This document shows, piece by piece, positions 1-5,291 of a DNA stretch of 6,603 nt. The DNA comes from an uncultured Gemmatimonadota bacterium (GTDB lineage: Bacteria; Gemmatimonadota; Gemmatimonadetes; Gemmatimonadales; Gemmatimonadaceae). The position numbers and the translations under genes are program-made. Every line of letters begins with the position of its first letter. The first letter of the stretch is position 1. The stretch spans positions 1-6,603 of the forward strand of contig CAMLEQ010000223.1 in assembly GCA_946479015.1 (NCBI GenBank), in the 5' to 3' direction. Below the pieces are notes generated by a model, which had not been told where the DNA came from, did not search any database, and saw only the letters and a list, made by a program, of their open reading frames with translations.

Positions 1-933
1 CATCGCCACGAGCGCGGTGATGATCCACGGCCAGCAGCGCACCACGTAGTTCAGGATGTTGAACAGCCACGCGGAGCGCTCGGCGTCGCGCTCCGACGGC
101 ACGGAGGCGAGGCGCTGCACGAACTGCCCGCCCCCGTCGGCGTTGCGGAACGCCCACCACTGGATGGCGACGTAGGCGAAGAAGGTGGGGATGGGGAGGA
201 GCGCGTCGCCGGCGTGCGGGAAGAAGTGGAGCTGCTCCCCCTTCCCCGCCGCGGCGAGGCGCGCGGCGAGCGCGCCGAGGCCGCCGATGTCGTGCAGCGC
301 GTAGCCTGCCACCACGATCGCTCCCACGAGCGCGAGCACGAACTGGAAGAAGTCGGTGGCCACCACCCCCCACAGCCCGCTGAACGCGGCGTAGACGAGC
401 ACCACGGCGGCGATGGCGACCACCGTCCACAGCTTCCGCTCGTCGGCGGCCACGCCGAGCCCGAGCTGGTCCCAGATGCCGAGGGCGTCCACCACCTTCC
501 GCATCGCGAGCATCCCGTAGGCGATGCCGACGGCGTTGATGGGGAGCGCGAACAGGAAGGCGCGGGTGCCGCGGAGGAGCGCGGCCGGGGCGCCGCCGTA
601 GCGCAGCTCGTTCAGCTCCACATCGGTGAGGATCCCCGCGCGGCGCCACAGGCGCGCGAACAGGTAGATCATCGCCACGTGGGCGACCACGAACGACCAC
701 CACTCCCAGTTCCCCGCGATCCCGCGCCCGATCACCAGCCCGCCCACGTAGAGCGGGGTGTCCACGTTGAAGGTGATCGCGGCCATCGAGGTGCCCGCGA
801 GCCACCACGGGATGGAGCGCCCGCCGACGAAGAATTCCTCGAGGGAGCGGGAGGCCCGGCGCGAGAGCCAGAGCCCCACGGCGAGGGTGAGCACCATGTA
901 GGTGCCCACCACCAGCCAGTCGAGCGGCCGCAC
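1..933 (-). CDS. Sodium:solute symporter (SSS/SLC5-like family), C-terminus cut by window edge
   Basis: Inner-membrane secondary transporter of the sodium:solute symporter family, expected to couple Na+ entry to uptake of a small solute. 311 residues are visible; the family usually runs 450-600, so the C-terminal third or more lies beyond the left edge. The start is GTG at 933-931, directly abutting the TGA of the nagZ-like gene (TGAGTG), and opens a first hydrophobic segment at about residues 6-23. Next come the family's GGR-IPWW region (37-44) with an unwound-helix-like stretch AAITFN (51-56), further membrane segments around 79-95, 123-143, 169-185 and 190-213, a YAAFSGLWGVVATD loop (181-194) and, near the visible end, QFVQRLAS followed by an Arg/Glu-rich loop, all typical of the family. 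Substrate cannot be read from sequence. Being last in a murQ-anmK-nagZ operon, it is inferred to carry a cell-wall sugar or muropeptide. Family call is firm; substrate is a hypothesis. Confidence 0.9.
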   Translation of the reverse strand, partial: MRPLDWLVVGTYMVLTLAVGLWLSRRASRSLEEFFVGGRSIPWWLAGTSMAAITFNVDTPLYVGGLVIGRGIAGNWEWWSFVVAHVAMIYLFARLWRRAGILTDVELNELRYGGAPAALLRGTRAFLFALPINAVGIAYGMLAMRKVVDALGIWDQLGLGVAADERKLWTVVAIAAVVLVYAAFSGLWGVVATDFFQFVLALVGAIVVAGYALHDIGGLGALAARLAAAGKGEQLHFFPHAGDALLPIPTFFAYVAIQWWAFRNADGGGQFVQRLASVPSERDAERSAWLFNILNYVVRCWPWIITALVAM

Positions 934-2382
934 TCAGGGACCGCGGGTGATCCAGCGCGCGGCCGCCTGCTGCATGGCGGGCTCGCCTCCCCACGCCGAC
1001 GCGATCGACTTCGCGCCGCTGAGCTCCTTGATGAGCCGCGGGTGCCCGAACTGCATCACCAGCGCGCCCGGCGCGGCCGCGCAGGCGCGATCCACCGCCG
1101 CGCGCGACTCGGCGGAGTAGCCTGGGCGCCCCTTCCACGCCCGCACGTCGCCGAAGAGCGCCACCACCACGGCGCGCCCCGGGGTGCCGGAGGGCTCGGC
1201 GACGCGGCGCGCCTCCCAACCGGCGTCGCGGAGCGCATCGAAGAACGGCTCGCGCGACGGCGCCGGATAGGGGCCGCCGAGGTCGTCGTCCACCACCACG
1301 ACCTCCAGCGGAGAGGCGAGCGGCGGGCGGACGCCGCGGACCATGCGCACCACCCGGTCGGCGAGCTGCGCCCCCCACGCCACGTCGGCGGCGGAGGGGC
1401 GGCGGTATTCGTTAGGCGGAGAGGCCCACTGTGCCCACTTGAGCCGGCGGCGCAGCGACTGCTGCACCAGCTCCTCGTTCAGCTCGCGCTCGGCCACCGC
1501 CCGCTCCAGCGTGCGCGCCACCCCCTCCAGGTCGCTCGGGTAGAGGATCAGGTCGCACCCGGCGGCGAGCGCGGCCACCGCCGCCTCCCCCTCCGTCCGG
1601 CCGGCGAGCACCCCCTCCATGATGAGCGCGTCGCTCACGATCAGCCCGTCGAACTTCATCCGCTGCCGCAGCAGCCACTGGAGCATCTCGCGCGAGGTCG
1701 TCGCGGGCTCCCCGCTCGCGTCGAGCTCCGGGTAGGCCACGTGCGCCGTCATGAGCGACGCCACCCCCGCCTCGATCGCGGCGCGGAAGGGGAGCAGGTC
1801 CACCTCCATCAGGTCGCGCTTCGACGCGCGCACCACCGGCAGCTCCATGTGCGAGTCGCCGCGCGTGCGCCCGTGCCCTGGGAAGTGCTTCGCGCACGCG
1901 ATCACCCCTTCCCCCTGGCAGGCACGGATCCAGGTGGCGCCGAGCGAGGCCACGCGGTGCGCGTCGGTGCCGAACGCGCGCGTGCCGACGATCGGGTTCT
2001 CCGGGTCGAGATCCACGTCCACCACCGGCGCGAAATCCCAGTTCACGCCGAGCGTGCGCGCCTCGCGCGCGGTGAGGCGTCCCGCGCGGCGCACGGCGTC
2101 GGCATCGTTCAGCGAGGCGATCGCCGCGAGCGGAGGAAGGCCGGTGGCGCCGGCGAACTGCTGCCCGGCGCCGCGCTCCATGTCGGCGCCGATGAGCAGC
2201 GGAACCGTGGAGCGCTGGCGCAGCTCCTTGGTGAACGCGCGCACGGCATCCTCTTCGCCGCCGAAGATGATGAACCCGCCCACGCCCAGGGCGAGCGCGC
2301 GCTCGATCCGCTCGCGCTCTCCCTCGTAGCCGCGCTCGGGGTCCCACCGGATGGCGGGAACGAGAAGGGCGGCGATGCTCAT
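934..2382 (-). CDS. nagZ: Two-domain glycoside hydrolase family 3 enzyme, NagZ-type beta-N-acetylhexosaminidase
   Basis: Predicted to release GlcNAc from GlcNAc-1,6-anhydroMurNAc (with or without peptide), feeding AnmK. 482 residues. The N-terminal GH3 barrel (about 5-320) carries the NagZ signature KHFPGHG at 165-171 followed by DSH at 176-178; in NagZ the Asp-His pair (here D176, H178) forms the general acid/base dyad. The nucleophile is predicted to be D251 in VSDALIMEG. NPIVGTRAFGTD (129-140) is also typical. A second alpha/beta domain (about 355-482), with VVVVDDD, LVMQFGHP and a GGEPAMQQAAARW tail, resembles the GH3 C-terminal domain, which the single-domain proteobacterial NagZ (about 340 residues) lacks. 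There is no signal peptide, so it is predicted cytoplasmic, unlike secreted two-domain NagZ of Bacillus. The ATG at 2382 overlaps the anmK stop by 4 nt (ATGA), which fixes the start; the same frame stays open further upstream but only as a shadow of anmK. Another beta-hexosaminidase or glycoside specificity remains possible, but context favours NagZ. Confidence 0.9.
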   Translation of the reverse strand: MSIAALLVPAIRWDPERGYEGERERIERALALGVGGFIIFGGEEDAVRAFTKELRQRSTVPLLIGADMERGAGQQFAGATGLPPLAAIASLNDADAVRRAGRLTAREARTLGVNWDFAPVVDVDLDPENPIVGTRAFGTDAHRVASLGATWIRACQGEGVIACAKHFPGHGRTRGDSHMELPVVRASKRDLMEVDLLPFRAAIEAGVASLMTAHVAYPELDASGEPATTSREMLQWLLRQRMKFDGLIVSDALIMEGVLAGRTEGEAAVAALAAGCDLILYPSDLEGVARTLERAVAERELNEELVQQSLRRRLKWAQWASPPNEYRRPSAADVAWGAQLADRVVRMVRGVRPPLASPLEVVVVDDDLGGPYPAPSREPFFDALRDAGWEARRVAEPSGTPGRAVVVALFGDVRAWKGRPGYSAESRAAVDRACAAAPGALVMQFGHPRLIKELSGAKSIASAWGGEPAMQQAAARWITRGP

Positions 2383-3539
2383 GCCGGAGTCAGCTTGCCG
2401 AGCACGCGCGGGCCGCGCGCGCCGGTGGCCGAGGGGAGGTTCCCCGGCCAGCGGCACAGGTGCAGCCAGCCCAGGAACGCGAACGCGACGGCCTCTTTGG
2501 CGTCGCCGTCGAAGAACAGCTCGTCGAAGCGGCGCACGGGCGTGGGGTGCAGCGCGGCGGCGATGGCGTGCACGAGCGCCGGATTGCGCGCGCCTCCCCC
2601 GGAGAGCACCACCTCGCGCACCGGCTCGAGCACGAAGCGGCGGTACGCGTCGGCGATGCTGGCGGCGGTGAGGGCGACGGCGGTGGCGACGATGTCCTCG
2701 ACGGTCGCCTCCGCCCGCGCGGCGCGGCAGCGCTCGATGAAGCGCGCGATGTACGCGCTGCTGAACAGCTCGCGCCCCGTGGACTTGGGCGGCGGGGCGG
2801 CGAAGAAGGGGTGCTCCAGGAATTCGGCCACGACGGTCTCCAGCGGTGTTCCGCGGCGCGCCAGCGCGCCGTCCACATCGTACGGTAGCTCTGGCACGAG
2901 CGCACGGGCCACGCCATCGATCACGGCGCAGCCGGGGCCGGTGTCGAACGCGCGCACCTCGGCGCGCGCGGAGCGCGGCGGCACCACGCTCACGTTGCCG
3001 ATCCCGCCCAGGTTCTGGAGCGCGCGCCACGCGTCGCGGTCGGCGAAGAGCAGCGCGTCGGCGATGGGGACGAGGGGGGCGCCCTGCCCGCCCGCCGCCA
3101 CGTCGCGCACGCGGAAGTCGGCGATGACGTCGACCCCCGTGCGCTCGGCGATCACCGCCGCCTCCCCGCACTGCCAGGTGGCGCGCGGCGGATCGTGCCA
3201 GAGCGTGTGCCCGTGCGACGCGATGGCGCGCACGTCGCGCGGCGTCAGGCGCGCCTTCGCCATCGCGGCGAGCGCCGCGTCGGCGAGCCACGCGCCGAGG
3301 TCGAAGCCGAGGCGGCAGTACTCGGCGGGGGTCCCCCGCTCCACCGCGGTGAGCAGCCGCTCCCGCTCCGCGGGGGAGTACGGCCGCGCGTGGTGCGCGA
3401 GCAGCTGCGCGCGCGCGCCGCCGTCCTCCGTGGGGGTGAAGCGCGCGACGGCGGCGGAGATCCCGTCCGCTGACGTCCCCGACATGAGGCCGACGAGCAC
3501 CGACGCGTCGTGGAGCGCGGGCGCGCTGGCGAACGCCAT
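2379..3539 (-). CDS. anmK: Anhydro-N-acetylmuramic acid kinase
   Basis: ATP-dependent cytoplasmic kinase that hydrolyses the 1,6-anhydro bond of anhydroMurNAc and phosphorylates it to MurNAc-6-phosphate, the substrate of MurQ. 386 residues, close to the roughly 370 of E. coli AnmK. Family motifs occur in order: GLMSGTSADGI (17-27, phosphate-binding loop of the ASKHA fold), SHGHTLWH (108-115), DFRVRDVAAGGQGAPLVP (141-158), NLGGIGNVS (176-184), FDTGPG (198-203, where D199 aligns with the catalytic base of characterised AnmK), PPKSTGRELF (250-259), LSGGGARNP (312-320), DAKEAVAFAFL (346-356) and the C-terminal NLPSATGA (367-374). The residue after FDTGPG is Cys204, where many homologues have Asn. 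The ATG at 3539 shares its A with the murQ stop (TGATG), and the nagZ-like gene starts inside its own stop, so it is translationally coupled on both sides. Identification is secure. Confidence 0.97.
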   Translation of the reverse strand: MAFASAPALHDASVLVGLMSGTSADGISAAVARFTPTEDGGARAQLLAHHARPYSPAERERLLTAVERGTPAEYCRLGFDLGAWLADAALAAMAKARLTPRDVRAIASHGHTLWHDPPRATWQCGEAAVIAERTGVDVIADFRVRDVAAGGQGAPLVPIADALLFADRDAWRALQNLGGIGNVSVVPPRSARAEVRAFDTGPGCAVIDGVARALVPELPYDVDGALARRGTPLETVVAEFLEHPFFAAPPPKSTGRELFSSAYIARFIERCRAARAEATVEDIVATAVALTAASIADAYRRFVLEPVREVVLSGGGARNPALVHAIAAALHPTPVRRFDELFFDGDAKEAVAFAFLGWLHLCRWPGNLPSATGARGPRVLGKLTPA

Positions 3540-4462
3540 CACGCCACCGGCGGCGGCGGCTCGTCCACCACGCGCCGGATCACTCCTCCCGCCGCCGCGA
3601 GCGCACGCTCCGCCTCGTCGCGCGAGGCATCGAGCTTCTGCATCACGATCGCCGTCTTCACGCTCCCCCCGGCGGCATCGATGAGGCGCCGCGCTTCGGC
3701 GCGATCCACGCCGCACACCTCCATCATGATGCGCTCGCCGCGATCCACCAGCTTCTGGCTCATCGCGCGCAGGTCCACCATCAGGTTCCCGTACGTCTTC
3801 CCGATGCGGATCATGGCGCCGGTGGAGATCATGTTGAGCACCAGCTTCGTCGCGGTGCCCGCCTTGAGGCGCGTGGAGCCGGTGACCGCCTCGGGGCCGG
3901 TGATCGCGACGATCGCCACGTCCACGCGCGCCACGAGATCGGCCGGCGGGGGGGAGCAGGCGAGGATCGCGGTGCGCGCGCCGAGCGCGTTGGCGCGCTC
4001 CAGCGCGCCACGCACGTACGGGGTGGTGCCGGAGGCCGCGATGCCGACCACGAAGTCGCTCGCGCCCACCCCGCGCTCGTCCATCGCCCGCGCGCCATCC
4101 GCGACGATGTCCTCGGCACCCTCCTGCGAGCGCACGAGCGCATCGAGGCCGCCGGCGATGATCCCCTGCACCATCACCGGATCGGTGCCGAAGGTGGGCG
4201 GACACTCGCTGGCGTCGAGGACGCCGAGCCGACCCGAGGTGCCGGCGCCGATGTAGAAGAGGCGTCCGCCGGCGCGGAACGCCTCCTCGGCGAGCGCGAT
4301 CGCGCGCGCGACCGCATCGCGCTGCGAGGCGACCGCATCGGCCACGGTGCGGTCCTCGGCGTTCATCAGGTCGACGATTTCGGCGGGCGAGGCGAGATCG
4401 ATCGCGGCGGTGCGGGGATTGCGACGCTCGGTGAGACGAGGATCGACGTGCGACGTGGACAA
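3539..4462 (-). CDS. murQ: N-acetylmuramic acid 6-phosphate etherase
   Basis: Cytoplasmic lyase that cleaves the lactyl ether of MurNAc-6-phosphate to give GlcNAc-6-phosphate and D-lactate. 307 residues from the chosen start (E. coli MurQ is 298). The N-terminal LTERRNP (10-16) matches the family opening. The SIS domain follows with GAGTSGRLGVLDASECPPT (72-90), EGAED (114-118), GIAASGTTPYV (140-150), GPEAVTGSTRLKAGT (189-203) and KTYGNLMVD (222-230). E86 and D118 align with E. coli Glu83 and Asp115, the proposed acid/base residues. The C-terminal helical part, with GGSVKTAIVM (265-274), is intact. I place the start at TTG 4462: no ATG, GTG or CTG lies between it and LTERRNP, and the in-frame codons just upstream (GCT, CAA, TCA) break the GC-rich third-position pattern. 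GTG at 4495 would add 11 residues and is the alternative. Neither has a clear Shine-Dalgarno sequence. It is the first gene of the recycling operon. Confidence 0.96.
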   Translation of the reverse strand: MSTSHVDPRLTERRNPRTAAIDLASPAEIVDLMNAEDRTVADAVASQRDAVARAIALAEEAFRAGGRLFYIGAGTSGRLGVLDASECPPTFGTDPVMVQGIIAGGLDALVRSQEGAEDIVADGARAMDERGVGASDFVVGIAASGTTPYVRGALERANALGARTAILACSPPPADLVARVDVAIVAITGPEAVTGSTRLKAGTATKLVLNMISTGAMIRIGKTYGNLMVDLRAMSQKLVDRGERIMMEVCGVDRAEARRLIDAAGGSVKTAIVMQKLDASRDEAERALAAAGGVIRRVVDEPPPPVA

Positions 4463-4472
4463 ATCGGCGGGG

Positions 4473-4486
4473 GTTGAGAGTTGAGC
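4473..4486. repeat. Tandem heptamer in the murQ leader
   Basis: GTTGAGA at 4473-4479 is followed directly by GTTGAGC at 4480-4486, a near-perfect tandem repeat that reads GCTCAACTCTCAAC in the murQ direction. It is one of the few AT-richer stretches in the intergenic region and lies 11-24 nt upstream of the proposed TTG start, so it could include part of the murQ promoter or leader. The TCAACT it contains matches only 3 of 6 positions of a -10 consensus, so no promoter is claimed. Two seven-base copies can arise by chance. Confidence 0.35.
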
Positions 4487-4510
4487 GCGCCGCACGCGAG
4501 CCGGCGCGGC

Positions 4511-4523
4511 GCGCTCGGAGCGC
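4511..4523. promoter_or_regulatory. Small palindrome upstream of murQ, possible operator
   Basis: GCGCTC (4511-4516), a single G, then GAGCGC (4518-4523) form a perfect 6+1+6 inverted repeat. It lies 49 nt upstream of the TTG start of murQ, where an operator for the recycling operon could sit. The arms are GC-only apart from one T/A pair, so chance occurrence in this base composition is quite possible. No regulator gene is visible in the window. Confidence 0.25.
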
Positions 4524-4540
4524 CATGCCGTGCCAGGCCG

Positions 4541-4570
4541 CTGTCGTCGCGGCGCCGCATGGGCTAACTT
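4541..4570 (+). promoter_or_regulatory. Candidate sigma-70-type promoter for the outer-membrane protein/ggt pair
   Basis: The hexamer TAACTT (4565-4570) stands out in otherwise GC-only surroundings and keeps the first T, second A and last T of a -10 element. Eighteen nt upstream, CTGTCG (4541-4546) is at best a poor -35, matching 3 of 6 positions. A start around 4577 would leave a leader of about 40 nt before the ATG at 4617. The call rests on position and local base composition only. Confidence 0.3.
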
Positions 4571-4583
4571 ACCCGGCGCCGCG
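4548..4583. promoter_or_regulatory. 10-bp inverted repeat bracketing the candidate plus-strand -10 element
   Basis: CGCGGCGCCG (4548-4557) and CGGCGCCGCG (4574-4583) are exact reverse complements separated by 16 nt. Each arm contains the self-palindromic octamer CGGCGCCG (4550-4557 and 4574-4581), so the same site also appears as a direct repeat with 24-bp spacing. The spacer holds the candidate -10 TAACTT. Two symmetric sites flanking a promoter core suggest a repressor-binding arrangement; the left arm would lie upstream of the transcript start, so an RNA hairpin is less likely. The repeat itself is certain, the operator role is inference. Confidence 0.4.
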
Positions 4584-4602
4584 CGGGACTGGCAAGCCGT
4601 TC

Positions 4603-4608
4603 GGGGGA
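4603..4608 (+). promoter_or_regulatory. Ribosome binding site for the 4617 gene
   Basis: GGGGGA lies 8 nt before the ATG at 4617, a good Shine-Dalgarno-like spacing. An in-frame GTG at 4614, directly before the ATG, would be only 5 nt away, so the ATG is preferred. The site contrasts with murQ on the other side of the intergenic region, which has no such element. Confidence 0.55.
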
Positions 4609-4616
4609 TCGTCGTG

Positions 4617-5282
4617 ATGACCCGCTTCGCCATCTTCGCGCTGTTCGCGGCCGCGCTGGTGCCCCGGCACGGGGCGCGAGCGCAGATCGTCAATCCAGCC
4701 GCGGTCTACCCGCCGGCCCTCTGGGTGGCCGGGGAGGTGGGGTACTACGATCCCGGCATCGTGCGCGACGGCGCCACGCAGAGCACCTGGAACTTCCGCA
4801 CGGGCGCGCAGTGGCGCGCATCGGCCGAGCTCCCGCTCGCGGGCGGACCGTTCTCGCTCGGCATCACGGGCGGCTACTCGCGGATGCCGATGCTGTACTA
4901 CAGCGCCGATCGGGCGATCGACCCGACCGGCACCGGCGTCGCGGCGCACGCCGACGTCTGGTCGCTGCTCGCGCTCGGCCGCTGGGGGAGATCGCTCGGC
5001 TTCCACCAGATCGTGGAGGTGATGGCGGGGGTGGTGGGGTACCGTCGTTTTCGCCTCGACGCGGGGGGCCGGCCGCTCCCGCCGGGGACGGACGAGGACT
5101 TCTCGATCGGCGCCGGCTACGGCTTCGGCTACTCGCTGTCCCCGCGCACCGAGGTCACGCTCCTGCAGGACTACTCGCTGCTGCTCCACCAGAGCCGCGG
5201 ACTTCCCAGCGGCACACGTTCGACATCCACCCAGACCGTGCTCCGCGCGGGGGTCCGCGTGGGGCTCGGCTCCGAACCCTGA
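4617..5282 (+). CDS. Exported protein, probable small outer-membrane beta-barrel, function unknown
   Basis: 221 residues. I do not recognise a named family. Residues 1-22 form a signal peptide: MTR, a hydrophobic core (4-15), and an A-R-A cleavage motif giving a mature start at Q23. The mature protein has alternating polar/hydrophobic stretches rich in Gly, Tyr, Trp and Arg, such as WVAGEVGYYD, WNFRTGAQWRASAEL, FSLGITGGY, IVEVMAGVVGYRRF, FSIGAGYGFGYSL and EVTLLQDYSLLL, with a final Arg/Gly/Val strand (TVLRAGVRVGLG). That pattern fits eight to ten antiparallel strands of a small outer-membrane barrel. The last residues (SEP) lack the aromatic terminal residue common in barrels. Starting at ATG 4617 rather than at the open frame's first ATG (4530) puts the signal peptide at the N-terminus and uses a good ribosome site. 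Its stop lies 9 nt before ggt, so the two are likely co-transcribed. It could also be a periplasmic beta-rich protein. Confidence 0.8.
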   Translation: MTRFAIFALFAAALVPRHGARAQIVNPAAVYPPALWVAGEVGYYDPGIVRDGATQSTWNFRTGAQWRASAELPLAGGPFSLGITGGYSRMPMLYYSADRAIDPTGTGVAAHADVWSLLALGRWGRSLGFHQIVEVMAGVVGYRRFRLDAGGRPLPPGTDEDFSIGAGYGFGYSLSPRTEVTLLQDYSLLLHQSRGLPSGTRSTSTQTVLRAGVRVGLGSEP

Positions 5283-5285
5283 GGA
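5281..5285 (+). promoter_or_regulatory. Ribosome binding site for ggt, overlapping the upstream stop
   Basis: GAGGA begins inside the TGA stop of the upstream gene (TGAGGA) and ends 6 nt before the ATG at 5292. The overlap means ribosomes finishing the upstream gene uncover or reuse this site, suggesting coupled translation. It supports 5292 as the ggt start. Confidence 0.6.
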
Positions 5286-5291
5286 TACCGC

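Noticed and set aside
2383..3291. Upstream extension of the nagZ-like frame to 785 residues, as if a fusion protein
   Set aside because: The added part is an Arg/Ala-rich shadow of anmK in another frame. The true start at 2382 overlaps the anmK stop as ATGA and begins the GH3 domain directly.
214..3684. Plus-strand open frame of 1,156 codons antisense to the recycling operon
   Set aside because: It lies opposite three overlapping genes with unmistakable family motifs. Its translation is Arg/His/Ala/Pro-rich with no recognisable domain, as expected when GC-biased third positions remove stops from the opposite strand.
3540..4526. Upstream extension of the anmK frame to 715 residues
   Set aside because: The extra segment is out-of-frame translation across murQ with no family similarity; the TGATG junction at 3537-3541 gives the expected AnmK N-terminus.
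4522..4535. Sigma-54-like TGGCAC element on the minus strand upstream of murQ
   Set aside because: TGGCAC matches the -24 half, but the -12 TTGC is missing and the nearest GC falls one base too close; sigma-54 promoters tolerate little spacing change.
4548..4583. Reading the 10-bp inverted repeat as a rho-independent terminator
   Set aside because: There is no T-run on either strand after the repeat, and it lies upstream of genes on both sides, so an operator-like role is more reasonable.
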